A program made the translations under genes and the position numbers. This document shows, piece by piece, positions 49,701 to 59,008 of a stretch of 64,000 nt of DNA (positions are counted from its first letter, which is position 1; each line of letters opens with the position of its first letter). The notes beneath the pieces were generated by a model, which saw only the letters and a program-made list of their open reading frames with translations, ran no database searches and was not told the DNA's origin. Source of the stretch: Streptomyces diastatochromogenes (lineage in GTDB: Bacteria; Actinomycetota; Actinomycetes; Streptomycetales; Streptomycetaceae); the NCBI GenBank assembly GCA_026913215.1, contig JAPTYK010000001.1, positions 5,456,001-5,520,000 of the forward strand, given 5' to 3'.

Positions 49701-50251
49701 TGGAGGAGCGGCACAAGTTCCTCTCGGAGCAGCTGGAGGACCTCAAGAAGACCCGTACCGATCTGCTTCAGGTCGTGAAGGAGGTCGACCTGCGCGTCGA
49801 GCAGGTCTTCACCGAGGCGTACCGGGACACCGCCCGCGAGTTCGAGGGCGTCTTCTCGCGGCTCTTCCCGGGCGGCGAGGGCCGGCTGGTCCTCACCGAC
49901 CCGGACAACATGCTCACCACCGGCGTCGAGGTGGAGGCCCGCCCGCCGGGCAAGAAGGTCAAGCGCCTCTCGCTGCTCTCCGGCGGGGAGCGCTCGCTGA
50001 CCGCCGTGGCGCTGCTCGTCTCGATCTTCAAGGCCAGGCCCAGTCCGTTCTACGTGATGGACGAGGTCGAGGCGGCCCTCGACGACACCAACCTCCAGCG
50101 GCTGATCGGACTCATGCGGGAGCTCCAGGAGTCCTCGCAGCTGATCGTGATCACGCACCAGAAGCGGACGATGGAGGTCGCGGACGCGCTGTACGGCGTG
50201 TCCATGCAGGGCGACGGCGTCTCGAAGGTGATCAGTCAGCGACTGCGCTGA
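46732..50251 (+). CDS. smc: Chromosome segregation ATPase SMC, multiply frameshifted
   Basis: SMC condenses and segregates chromosomes with ScpA/ScpB. About 1175 residues. The head includes GPNGSGKSNVVDALSWVMGE (Walker A, residue about 32) and a VIVGQGQLDSVL segment. Long coiled coils (AARVREQEAELEAALEAAEH and similar) flank a hinge around 48260-48640. The C-terminal head has the signature RLSLLSGGERSLTAVAL and Walker B FYVMDEVEAALDDTNL. Frame changes are needed near 47350, 47865, 47995, 48200, 48250, 48445, 48895 and 49575. All conserved blocks occur in order, so a single gene with lost bases is most likely. GTG 46732 follows a TAGAGT box by 7 bases, suggesting a leaderless mRNA. Confidence 0.92.
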
Positions 50252-50258
50252 GGCAATC

Positions 50259-50273
50259 GTTCAAGACATGAAC
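50259..50273. promoter_or_regulatory. Palindromic operator candidate upstream of glcP
   Basis: GTTCA-AGACA-TGAAC is a perfect 5-5-5 inverted repeat, 45 bases upstream of the -35 box of the glcP promoter. The binding protein is unknown. Confidence 0.4.
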
Positions 50274-50317
50274 TCAAGTGGCGTCGTGCTGCCTCTAAAG
50301 TCACATGACATCGAGTA

Positions 50318-50345
50318 TTGACTTCGAAACTTGAAGGCATAGTCT
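50318..50345 (+). promoter_or_regulatory. Promoter of glcP
   Basis: TTGACT (50318-50323), 16-base spacer, TAGTCT (50340-50345). This AT-richer region would give a leader of about 80 bases. Confidence 0.65.
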
Positions 50346-50430
50346 CTGCAACGTTGCTTTTACCTTCACGTGGTGGGCGGCGCGAAGTTGTGCGCCACTG
50401 GAAGGGCTCGTCCCCCACCGAGGAGTCCAT

Positions 50431-51863
50431 GTGACCAGCACCGCGCAGGCGCCGACGCCGCCACCTTCCGAAGGCCGGGCAGCCCACCCGGACCACCTCG
50501 GCCACGTCATCTTCATCACGGCCTCCGCCGCGATGGGCGGCTTCCTCTTCGGCTACGACAGCTCCGTCATCAACGGCGCCGTCGAGGCGATCCGCGACCG
50601 CTACGACATCGGCTCCGGCACCCTCGCGCAGGTCATCGCCATCGCCCTGATCGGCTGCGCCATCGGCGCCGCCACCGCGGGCCGGATCGCCGACCGCATC
50701 GGCCGCATCCGCTGCATGCAGATCTCCGCGGTGCTCTTCGCCGTCAGCGCCGTCGGCTCCGCGCTGCCCTTCGCCCTCTGGGACCTCGCCCTCTGGCGGA
50801 TCATCGGCGGCTTCGCCATCGGCATGGCCTCCGTCATCGGCCCCGCCTACATCGCCGAGGTCGCCCCGCCGCCTACCGCGGCCGCCTCGGCTCCTTCCAG
50901 CAGGCCGCGATCGTCATCGGCATCGCCATCTCCCAGCTGGTCAACTACGGCATCCTCCAGCTCGCCGACGGCGACCAGCGCGGCAAGATCGGCGGCATCG
51001 AGGCCTGGCAGTGGATGCTCGGCGTGATGGTCGTCCCCGCGCTCCTCTACGGCCTGCTGTCCTTCGCGATCCCCGAGTCCCCCCGCTTCCTCATCTCCGC
51101 CGGGAGGATCGAGCGGGCCAAGGAGGTCCTCGCCGAGGTCGAGGGCCAGGGCGTCGACCTCGACCACCGCGTCGCCGAGATCGACCGGGCCATGCGCAGC
51201 GAGCACAAGTCCACCTTCCGGGACCTGCTCGTGGCCGGCAGCAGGTTCAAGCTCCTGCCGATCGTCTGGGTCGGCATCGGCCTCTCGGTCTTCCAGCAGC
51301 TCGTCGGCATCAACGTCGCCTTCTACTACTCCGCGACCCTCTGGCAGTCCGTCGGCATCGACCCGTCCAGCTCGTTCTTCTACTCGTTCACCACGTCGAT
51401 CATCAACATCATCGGCACCGTGATCGCGATGGTCCTGGTCGACCGGGTCGGCCGCAAGCCGCTCGCCCTCGTCGGCTCCGCCGGCATGGCCGTCGCCCTC
51501 GCCTTCGAGGCCTGGGCCTTCTCCGCCGACCTCGTCGACGGCAAGCTGCCCAACGCCCAGGGCGTCGTGGCCCTCGTCGCCGCCCACGTCTTCGTGCTCT
51601 TCTTCGCCCTCTCCTGGGGCGTCGTGGTCTGGGTCTTCCTCGGCGAGATGTTCCCCAACCGGATCCGCGCCGCCGCCCTCGGCGTCGCCGCCTCCGCCCA
51701 GTGGATCGCCAACTGGGCCATCACCGCCAGCTTCCCGTCCCTCGCGGACTGGAACCTCTCCGGCACCTACATCATCTACACGGTCTTCGCCGTGCTCTCG
51801 ATCCCCTTCGTGCTGCGGTACGTCAAGGAGACGAAGGGCAAGGCGTTGGAGGAGATGGGCTAA
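50431..51863 (+). CDS. glcP: Major facilitator sugar permease (GlcP-like glucose transporter), one-base frameshift
   Basis: A 12-helix sugar:proton symporter of about 477 residues. Sugar-porter signatures: GGFLFGYDSSVINGA near residue 30, GRIADRIGRIR near residue 86, PESPRFLISAGR near residue 213, QQLVGINVAFYYS near residue 287, and DRVGRKPLALVG. The frame breaks near 50872: EVAP is followed, one base off, by AYRGRLGSFQQ. The length of 1433 is 3n-1. In S. coelicolor the glucose permease glcP1 lies next to the smc region, which supports this name. GTG start with GAGGAG upstream. Sugar specificity is inferred. Confidence 0.88.
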
Positions 51864-51892
51864 ACCCCGCTGCCCCCCTCCTCACCCACGGA

Positions 51893-51931
51893 CTGCCCCG
51901 GCCCGAGGCGCTACGCCTTGAGCCGGGGCAG
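51893..51931. terminator. Terminator overlapping the stop codon of the LLM gene
   Basis: CTGCCCCGGC (51893-51902) pairs with GCCGGGGCAG (51922-51931), and an inner AGGCG/CGCCT stem closes on a CTA loop. That CTA is the complement of the convergent gene's TAG stop. It can terminate glcP and the LLM gene. Confidence 0.75.
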
Positions 51932-52932
51932 CACGTCCTCGCAGTACAGCCGCAGGCTCCGCCAGCCCTCCTCGACCGGCATCCCGCCGCACAGCGGGTG
52001 CAGGACGAGGCTCTCCAGACCGAGCGCCAGGCACTCCTGCGGCGTCACCACCCGGTACACCCCTCCGCCCGCAGCTCCGCCACCGTCGTCGCCGTCGACC
52101 GCACCGCCGAGCGGATGTCCTTCGACTGCCAGGAGGCGTACGTCCGCGCCTCGTGCAGGAAGTGCTCCCCGTGCTCCGCCCAGGTCCGGTCCGGGTCCTC
52201 CGACAGGTGCAGCAGCGGGGTCTCCTCGGCCGGCATCATCGTCCAGCCCTCCGTGCCGTACTCCGCGCACTTCTCCCTGTAGTACGCGTCCAGCTCCGGC
52301 AGGTGCGCGCTCGGGAAGAACGGCAGCCCGAGCCGGGCCGCCCGCCGCGCCGCCGCCCGCGAGGACCCCCCGACCAGGAGCAGCGGATGCGGCCGGGTGA
52401 ACGGCCGCGGGTGACCCGTACCGTACGGCCCTGATACGTGAAGGGCTCCCCGGTCCAGGCCGTGAGCAGGGTCTCCAGGAGCAGGTCCTGGAGCTTGCCG
52501 CGCCGCCCCCAGTCCACCCCGCGCTCCTCGTACTCCTCCGGCCGGTAGCCGATCCCGGCCACCGTCACGAGCCGGCCCCCGCTCAGCAGGTCCAGGACCG
52601 CGATGTCCTCCGCGAGCCGCAGCGGATCGTGCAGCGGCCCGATGATCGCCGAGACGGTCACGGTGATCCGCCCACCCGTCGCCCGACCACCGCCCCCCGA
52701 CGAGGAGCTGCGCGCCGCCCCTCCCGCCGTCGCCCCGAAGACCGCGCCCGCGAAGGCGAAGGGGAGGGCAGCCAGTTGTTCCCGACGCCGTGGTGCTCCT
52801 CGGTCTGCACGGTGTCGACCCCGTGCTCGTCGGCGTACGCGGCCATGGCGAGCGCGGCCCGGTAGCGCTCCGAGAGGGACTCCGGGTCGCGCGGGGATCG
52901 ACGAGGTTGAACCGTACGACGCTGAAAGGCAT
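51911..52932 (-). CDS. LLM-class flavin-dependent oxidoreductase, multiply frameshifted
   Basis: A luciferase-like monooxygenase family enzyme of about 341 residues. ATG 52932 begins PFSVVRFNLVDPR. Correct reading needs frame changes near 52890, 52745, 52690, 52415, 52245 and 52065. Conserved pieces in order: MAAYADEHGVDTVQTEEHHG (FMN barrel start), IAVLDLLSGGRLVTVAGIGYR near residue 110, HPLLLVGGSS near residue 178, and LVLHPLCGG before the end at 51911. Members use FMN or F420 on varied substrates; cofC elsewhere in this window shows F420 is made. A perfect 8-bp inverted repeat lies 41 bases upstream of the start. The substrate is unknown. Confidence 0.8.
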
Positions 52933-52972
52933 GGGAAAGTCCCCCTTCGCGGGTGCGCGGAAGGGGGAGATT

Positions 52973-52991
52973 ATCTGACGTGACGTCAGAT
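52973..52991. promoter_or_regulatory. Perfect inverted repeat between the LLM gene and ftsY
   Basis: ATCTGACG-TGA-CGTCAGAT, 8-bp arms and a 3-base centre, in the divergent promoter region. It has the form of a dimeric repressor (TetR/MarR/GntR-type) operator. Confidence 0.55.
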
Positions 52992-53059
52992 GAAAACGGT
53001 CTCGCACACGCCGTCTCCCTACGGGAACACGAGGGGGGCCGCGCCATACTGGTGGGGTT

Positions 53060-54288
53060 ATGGAACTCATCCTTGCTGTAGTCATCGCTCTGGTCGTCGC
53101 GGTCGCCGTGACGAGCGGGCTCGTGATCAGCGGTCGCAAGAAGAAGCAGCTGCCGCCGCCGAGCCGCCGTCCACCACGCCGACCATCACCGCTCCGCCCG
53201 CCGAGCCGCACGTCGGCGACGAGGCGGAGACGCTGCGGGAAGAACCGCGCCGCACGGTCGAGGAGGTCGAGCTCCCCACCGAAGCGGCCCCCGAGGCCCC
53301 GGTCACCGCCGAGGAGCCCGTCGTCGAGGAGCCCGAGGCTCCCGCCGCTCCCGAGATCGAGGTCCCCGAGCCCACCGCCGGCCGTCTCGTGCGGCTCCGG
53401 GCCCGGCTCGCCCGCTCCCAGAACTCGCTGGGCAAGGGGCTGCTCACGCTCCTGTCCCGCGAGCACCTCGACGAGGACACCTGGGAGGAGATCGAGGAGA
53501 CCCTCCTCACCGCCGACGTCGGCGTCGCCCCCACCCAGGAGCTCGTCGACCGGCTGCGCGAGCGCGTCAAGGTGCTCGGCACCCGCACCCCCGACGAGCT
53601 GCGCGGCCTGCTCCGCGAGGAGCTCGTCGCCCTCCTCGGCGACTACGACCGCTCGGTGAGGACCGAGAGCCCCGAGGACACCCCGGGCGTGGTCATGGTC
53701 GTCGGCGTCAACGGCACCGGCAAGACCACCACCACCGGCAAGCTGGCCCGCGTCCTGGTCGCCGACGGCAAGTCCGTCGTCCTCGGCGCCGCCGACACCT
53801 TCCGCGCCGCCGCCGCCGACCAGCTCCAGACCTGGGGCGAGCGCGTCGGCGCCCGGACCGTGCGCGGACCGGAGGGCGGCGACCCGGCGTCGATCGCCTT
53901 CGACGCGGTCAAGGAGGGCATCGCCGAGAAGGCCGACGTCGTCCTCATCGACACCGCCGGCCGGCTCCACACCAAGACCGGCCTCATGGACGAGCTCGGC
54001 AAGGTCAAGCGCGTCGTCGAGAAGCACGGCCCGCTCGACGAGATCCTCCTCGTCCTCGACGCCACCACCGGGCAGAACGGCCTCATCCAGGCCCGCGTCT
54101 TCGCCGAGGTGGTCGACATCACCGGCATCGTGCTGACCAAGCTCGACGGCACCGCCAAGGGCGGCATCGTCGTCGCCGTCCAGCGCGAGCTGGGCGTCCC
54201 GGTCAAGCTGATCGGCCTCGGCGAGGGGCCGGACGACCTGGCGCCCTTCGAGCCGGGCGCCTTCGTCGACGCCCTGATCGGCGACTGA
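53060..54288 (+). CDS. ftsY: Signal recognition particle receptor FtsY, one-base frameshift
   Basis: The membrane receptor that docks Ffh-ribosome complexes at the translocon. About 409 residues. An N-terminal membrane helix (ELILAVVIALVVAVAVTSGL) is followed, after a break near 53158, by an acidic A domain (EEVELPTEAAPEAPVTAEEP) and the NG domain: helical bundle, G1 GVNGTGKTTTTGKLA near residue 215, ADTFRAAAADQL, DTAGRLHT, TKLDGTAKGG and GLGEGPDDLAPF. The length of 1229 is 3n-1. Unlike E. coli FtsY it has a true membrane anchor, usual for actinobacteria. Confidence 0.95.
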
Positions 54289-54307
54289 CCCGCGCTCCAC
54301 GCGCACG

Positions 54308-54348
54308 CGTGAGGGGCCCCCGCCATCCGATGGCGGGGGCCCCTCACG
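54308..54348. terminator. Bidirectional terminator between ftsY and the Prim-Pol gene
   Basis: An almost 20-bp perfect stem (GTGAGGGGCCCCCGCCAT with ATGGCGGGGGCCCCTCAC) around CCG lies between two convergent stops. Confidence 0.9.
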
Positions 54349-54353
54349 TACGT

Positions 54354-55006
54354 CTAGAAGTGCGTCCGGTGGCAGATGTACGCCAGCGTGCCGAGCAGCA
54401 GCCGGGCCTGCGGGGGAGAGCCCGCCGTGTCCAGGGTCGGGGGCCGCAGCCAGCGCACCGGCCCGAGCCCGCCCAGGTCCGACGGGGGAGCGGTGATGTG
54501 GGAGCCGGGGCCCAGGCCGTGCAGGTCCAGATCGGCGTCGTCCCAGCCCATCCGGTACAGCAGCTGCGGCAGCTCGGCCGCCGCGCCCGGGGCCACGAAG
54601 AACCGCGCCCGGCCGGTCGGGGTCGCGCACACCGGGCCGAGCGGCAGCCCCATGCGCTCCAGGCGCACGAGCGCCCGCCGCCCCGCCGCCTCGGCGACCT
54701 CGATCACGTCGAAGGCCCGGCCGACCGGCAGCAGCAGGGAGGCGCCGGGGTACGCGGACCAGGCCTTCACGGCGTCGTCGAGTCCGGCGCCCGCCGGGAC
54801 CGGTTCCGCGAAGGAGAGGGATGCGCGCCGGGGGCCGCGCACGCCGGATCCCCGCAGGAGCACTGGCCGGAGACGGCCCGTGCGCCGGGGACGACGTCCC
54901 AGCCCCAAAGTCCCGTGTACTCGGCCACCGCTGTGCACTCCGTGGTGCGTACGCGGCGGCGTGCGCCGACCCGCATCTCACGAATGCCGCCGATCGTGAA
55001 ACCCAT
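54354..55006 (-). CDS. Bifunctional primase/polymerase-like (Prim-Pol) domain protein, one-base frameshift
   Basis: About 217 residues from ATG 55006, behind GGAGGGGGC. The N-terminus GFTIGGIREMRV is followed by VAEYTGLWGWDVVPGARAV and CSCGDPACAAPGAHP, a cysteine cluster common before Prim-Pol domains. After a break near 54833 come SAYPGASLLLPVGRAFDVIEV, RARFFVAPG and DLHGLGPGSHITAPPS, ending ICHRTHF. The pattern matches the N-terminal primase-polymerase domain seen in phage and plasmid proteins, here free-standing. Streptomyces chromosomes carry this gene beside nsdA, and its role is unknown. Catalytic competence cannot be judged by eye. Confidence 0.72.
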
Positions 55007-55433
55007 GCCCCCTCCAACGGGTCGAGCGCGCCGGTGGTTACGACCCGGAGCACCGTCGTCACCCTTCGTCACGTCCTGGCCGCCGATGGTGGCGCACGGT
55101 CGTGCGGGGGGTGGTGCGGACCTCGACACGCGCCTCTCCGTGCTTCCGTCCGCCGACTCCGGTTCGTCGCATGTCAAGTGAATCGCGTTCCGCCCGGGGC
55201 GAGTTCATTCGAAGGGGTGGCGAATGGTGGCGTTTCTTGAATCCCCCTCGTGGAGGGGTGATCGTAGGATTACTTTCGGTACTCGAACCCCGAGGGCCTC
55301 TCGCACGCGTGGGTATGCCGGAGGCAACCCGGTTTCCAGTTCGAAGGAGTACGAACGCCGGACGGGTGCCGCGAGAGGCGGCATTCTGATAGGGGTTCGG
55401 ACGACAGGTAATCAGGTGGATGGGGGCGTTCCA
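55007..55433. other. 427-bp divergent intergenic region upstream of nsdA
   Basis: A less GC-rich region holding the promoters of the Prim-Pol gene (minus) and nsdA (plus). It includes a hairpin at 55241-55259 (CCCCCTC-GTG-GAGGGG core) and TAGGAT at 55265-55270 as a possible -10. The nsdA frame stays open upstream to 55224, but that part looks non-coding. Confidence 0.5.
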
Positions 55434-56909
55434 GTGAGCGGCAACGGCGCAGACGGTACGACTGCCGGCAAGCGCCCGAACGAGCAGCTGGGCTCGTGGT
55501 TCGTGCGCAGCGGCTGGTCGAAGGGCGAACTGGCACGCCAGGTGAACCGCAGGGCACGCCAGATGGGCGCGCACCACATCTCCACCGACACCTCGCGGGT
55601 GCGCCGCTGGCTCGACGGCGAGCAGCCCCGCGAGCCCATCCCGCGGATCCTCTCCGAGCTGTTCTCCGAGCGCTTCGGCTCGGTCGTCGCCATCGAGGAC
55701 CTCGGACTGCGCACCGCCCACCAGTCGCCCTCCGTCTCCGGCGTGGACCTGCCCTGGGCCGGACCGCAGACCGTCGCCCTGCTCAGCGAGTTCTCCCGCA
55801 GCGACCTCATGCTGGCCCGCCGGGGCTTCCTCGGCTCCTCCCTCCAGCTCGCCGCGGGACCCGCGCTCATCGAGCCGATGCAGCGCTGGCTCGTCCCCAC
55901 CCCGGCCGCCGACATCGAGCGCCCCGAGTCCCTGGTCGACGCCCGCCGCCCCAACCGGCTCTCCGAGGTCGAGCTCGACCTCCTGGAGTCCACCACCGCC
56001 ATGTTCCGCAAGTGGGACGCCCAGTGCGGCGGCGGACTGCGCCGCAAGGCCGTCGTCGGCCAGCTCCACGAGGTCACCGACCTCCTCCAGGAGTCCCAGC
56101 CCGCCGCCACCGCCAAGCGCCTCTTCACCTGCGCCGCCGAACTCGCCGAACTCGCCGGCTGGATGAGCTACGACGTGGGCCTCCAGCCCACCGCCCAGAA
56201 GTACTTCGTGCTCGCCCTGCACGCCGCGAAGGAGGCCGGCGACAAGCCCCTCGGCTCGTACATCCTCTCCTCCATGAGCCGCCAGATGATCCACCTCGGC
56301 CGGCCCGACGACGCCCTCGAACTCATCCACCTCGCCCAGTACGGCAGTCGGGACTGCGCCACCGCCCGCACCCAGGCCATGCTGTATGCGATGGAGGCCC
56401 GCGCCTACGCCAACATGGGACAGCCCTCCAAGTGCAAGCGGGCCGTCCGGATGGCCGAGGACACCTTCGCCGACGCCGGCCTCGACGGCGAGCCCGAGCC
56501 CGACTGGATCGGCTTCTTCTCCGAGGCCGAGCTCAACGGCGAGAACTCCCACTCCTACCGCGACCTCGCCTACGTCGCCGGCCGCTCCCCGACCTACGCC
56601 TCGCTCGCCGAGCCCGTCATGGAGCGGGCCGTCCAGCTCTTCGAGAAGGACCCCGACCACCAGCGGTCCTACGCCCTGAACCTCATCGGCATGGCCACCG
56701 TCCACCTCCTCAAGCGCGAGCCCGAGCAGTCCGTCGTCCTCGCCGAGAAGGCCCTCGGGGTCGCCCGCAGCATCCGCTCCGAGCGGGTCAACACCCGGCT
56801 CCGCAAGACCGTCGACCACGCCGCCCGCAACTACAGCGACGTCGCCGAGGTCGTCCAGCTCACCGACCGGCTCACCCAGCTGCTCCCCGAGTCCGCCGAA
56901 GCCGTCTGA
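55434..56909 (+). CDS. nsdA: NsdA, TPR-type negative regulator of development and antibiotic production
   Basis: A 491-residue cytosolic protein from GTG 55434, with GGGGG 7 bases upstream. The N-terminal part (LGSWFVRSGWSKGELARQVN, then STDTSRVRRWLDGEQPREPI) is helix-turn-helix-like. The rest is alpha-helical with TPR-like repeats (TAQKYFVLALHAAKEAGDKP, DDALELIHLAQYGSRD and LNLIGMATVHLLKREPEQSV). In S. coelicolor NsdA represses sporulation and actinorhodin and methylenomycin synthesis. The frame is intact. An earlier start at GTG 55416 is possible. Confidence 0.92.
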   Translation: MSGNGADGTTAGKRPNEQLGSWFVRSGWSKGELARQVNRRARQMGAHHISTDTSRVRRWLDGEQPREPIPRILSELFSERFGSVVAIEDLGLRTAHQSPSVSGVDLPWAGPQTVALLSEFSRSDLMLARRGFLGSSLQLAAGPALIEPMQRWLVPTPAADIERPESLVDARRPNRLSEVELDLLESTTAMFRKWDAQCGGGLRRKAVVGQLHEVTDLLQESQPAATAKRLFTCAAELAELAGWMSYDVGLQPTAQKYFVLALHAAKEAGDKPLGSYILSSMSRQMIHLGRPDDALELIHLAQYGSRDCATARTQAMLYAMEARAYANMGQPSKCKRAVRMAEDTFADAGLDGEPEPDWIGFFSEAELNGENSHSYRDLAYVAGRSPTYASLAEPVMERAVQLFEKDPDHQRSYALNLIGMATVHLLKREPEQSVVLAEKALGVARSIRSERVNTRLRKTVDHAARNYSDVAEVVQLTDRLTQLLPESAEAV

Positions 56910-57306
56910 CCCCTCCGGGCCCCGCCGCGGGCCCGCACCGACCCGGCCGCGCCGGACGTCCCGTAAAGCCCGACTCGGCTCCCCCGCCGCAAGGTCACAC
57001 GGACGCCCGGCGCGGCCGGTCCCCTTTTCGCGCCTGAACCGGCGCCGCTCTCGCGGACGTGGCTGATCGCCGTCGTGGCTCGCCCATGGACGATCGCGGC
57101 CGTCGCGGGTGGGGCTTCGCCCGAGCGCGGGCGTTCACGGCTGCGTAACACGCCCCGGCCCTTCGTCACCGCTGCGAAACATCGAGCGGCATCGGCGGAA
57201 ACCGCGCTGCGCGAATCTCTGGCCCATAACCGGCCACTCCCTCTCGCGGCCGGACGCTCCCCGGCCCCGCCCCGCACAGGCCGCATTCGACGACGAGGAG
57301 ACGCCG
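56910..57306. other. 397-bp region between nsdA and amtB with the nitrogen operator
   Basis: No gene seen. It holds a GlnR-type operator at 57165-57202 about 105 bases before amtB and should contain the amtB promoter. Confidence 0.6.
57165..57202 (+). promoter_or_regulatory. GlnR-type binding site upstream of amtB
   Basis: GTCAC-n6-GAAAC-n6-CGGCA-n6-GAAAC with exact 6-base gaps matches the actinobacterial GlnR a1-b1-a2-b2 layout (consensus gTnAc-n6-GaAAc repeated). The a2 element is weak. GlnR activates amtB-glnK-glnD under nitrogen limitation in Streptomyces. Confidence 0.75.
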
Positions 57307-58653
57307 ATGGCACCAGCCATCACGACCCTGGCCGCAGACGCCCCCGCGCTGTCCGCCGCCAACACCGGGTTCATGCTCATCTGCTCAGCCCTGGTCATGC
57401 TGATGACCCCGGCGCTCGCCTTCTTCTACGGAGGCATGGTCCGCGTCAAGTCCACCCTCAACATGCTGATGATGAGCTTCATCAGCCTCGGGATCGTCAC
57501 GGTCCTGTGGGTCCTCTTCGGCTTCAGCATGGCCTTCGGCACCGACATCGGCTCCCTCGTCGGCTGGTCCTCCGACTACCTCGGCCTCAGCGGCATCGGC
57601 ATCACCGAACTCTGGGACGGCTACACCATCCCGGTGTACGTCTTCGCCGTCTTCCAGCTGATGTTCGCGATCATCACGCCCGCGCTCATCAGCGGCGCCC
57701 TCGCCGACCGCGTCAAGTTCACCGCCTGGGCCCTCTTCATCACCCTCTGGGTCACGATCGTCTACTTCCCCGTCGCCCACTGGGTCTGGGGCACCGGCGG
57801 CTGGCTCTTCGACATGGGCGTCATCGACTTCGCGGGCGGCACCGCCGTCCACATCAACGCCGGTGCGGCGGCCCTCGGCGTCATCCTCGTCATCGGCAAG
57901 CGCGTCGGCTTCAAGAAGGACCCGATGCGCCCGCACAGCCTCCCGCTGGTCATGCTCGGCGCCGGTCTCCTCTGGTTCGGCTGGTTCGGCTTCAACGCCG
58001 GCTCCTGGCTCGGCAACGACGACGGCGTCGGCGCCGTGATGTTCGTCAACACCCAGGTCGCCACCGCCGCCGCCATGCTCGCCTGGCTCGCGTACGAGAA
58101 GCTCCGCCACGGCTCCTTCACCACCCTCGGCGCCGCCTCCGGCGCGGTCGCCGGCCTCGTCGCCATCACCCCCTCCGGCGGCTCCTGCTCCCCGCTCGGC
58201 GCCATCGCCATCGGCGCCATCGCCGGTCTCCTGTGCGCCATGGCCGTCGGCCTCAAGTACAGGTTCGGCTACGACGACTCCCTCGACGTCGTCGGCGTCC
58301 ACCTCGTCGGCGGTGTCGTCGGCTCCCTCCTCGTCGGCCTCTTCGCCACCGGCGGCGTCCAGTCCGAGGCCAAGGGCCTCTTCTACGGCGGCGGCCTGGA
58401 GCAGCTCGGCAAGCAGGCCGTCGGCGTCTTCTCCGTCCTCGCCTACTCTCTGCTCGTCTCCGCCCTCCTCGCCCTGATCATCGACAGGACGATGGGGATG
58501 CGGGTCAGCGAGGACGACGAGATCTCCGGCATCGACCAGGTCGAGCACGCCGAGACCGCGTACGACTTCAGCGGAGCCGGCGGCGGCATCGCGGGACGCG
58601 GCACCTCCGTCGCCACGCCCGTCCTGAGCGAGAACAAGAAGGTGGACGCATGA
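57307..58653 (+). CDS. amtB: Ammonium transporter AmtB
   Basis: A 448-residue, 11-helix ammonium channel. FFYGGMVRVKSTLNMLMM near residue 40, VWGTGGWLFDMGVIDFAGG with HINAGAAAL (the Amt signature) near residue 165, a pore His in FPVAHWVW near residue 160 and a second in DVVGVHLVGG near residue 338. ATG 57307 with GAGGAG upstream. The stop overlaps the glnK ATG (ATGA), so the channel and its PII inhibitor are coupled. The frame is intact. Confidence 0.97.
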   Translation: MAPAITTLAADAPALSAANTGFMLICSALVMLMTPALAFFYGGMVRVKSTLNMLMMSFISLGIVTVLWVLFGFSMAFGTDIGSLVGWSSDYLGLSGIGITELWDGYTIPVYVFAVFQLMFAIITPALISGALADRVKFTAWALFITLWVTIVYFPVAHWVWGTGGWLFDMGVIDFAGGTAVHINAGAAALGVILVIGKRVGFKKDPMRPHSLPLVMLGAGLLWFGWFGFNAGSWLGNDDGVGAVMFVNTQVATAAAMLAWLAYEKLRHGSFTTLGAASGAVAGLVAITPSGGSCSPLGAIAIGAIAGLLCAMAVGLKYRFGYDDSLDVVGVHLVGGVVGSLLVGLFATGGVQSEAKGLFYGGGLEQLGKQAVGVFSVLAYSLLVSALLALIIDRTMGMRVSEDDEISGIDQVEHAETAYDFSGAGGGIAGRGTSVATPVLSENKKVDA

Positions 58654-58988
58654 AGCTCATCACCGCGGTCGTGAAGCCGCACCGGCTCGACGAGATCAAG
58701 GAGGCCCTCCAGGCCTTCGGGGTCCACGGCCTCACCGTCACCGAGGCCAGCGGGTACGGACGCCAGCGCGGTCACACCGAGGTCTACCGGGGCGCCGAGT
58801 ACACCGTCGACCTGGTCCCCAAGATCCGCATCGAGGTCCTCGTCGAGGACGAGGACGCCGAACAGCTCATCGACGTCGTCGTGAAGGCCGCCAGGACCGG
58901 CAAGATCGGAGACGGCAAGGTGTGGAGCGTGCCGGTCGAGACCGCCGTACGGGTCCGCACCGGCGAGCGCGGTCCGGACGCACTGTAA
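58650..58988 (+). CDS. glnK: Nitrogen regulatory PII protein GlnK
   Basis: A 112-residue PII trimer subunit sensing ATP/ADP and 2-oxoglutarate. The T-loop GYGRQRGHTEVYRGAEYTVD ends with Tyr51, which in S. coelicolor is adenylylated by GlnD. The C-terminal TGKIGDGKVWS loop binds ATP. It binds AmtB to block ammonium entry when nitrogen is plentiful. It overlaps amtB, and glnD follows 20 bases later. Confidence 0.97.
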   Translation: MKLITAVVKPHRLDEIKEALQAFGVHGLTVTEASGYGRQRGHTEVYRGAEYTVDLVPKIRIEVLVEDEDAEQLIDVVVKAARTGKIGDGKVWSVPVETAVRVRTGERGPDAL

Positions 58989-59008
58989 GCACGGATGGGA
59001 GCCGCCGG

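Noticed and set aside
46732..50251. smc split into several smaller genes
   Set aside because: The head, coiled coils, hinge and C-terminal head appear in the order of one SMC. The fragments lack their own starts and ribosome sites.
52045..55062. A 1005-codon open frame on the minus strand
   Set aside because: It crosses the whole of ftsY in antisense and joins pieces of two unrelated genes. It is an accident of GC-rich composition plus lost bases.
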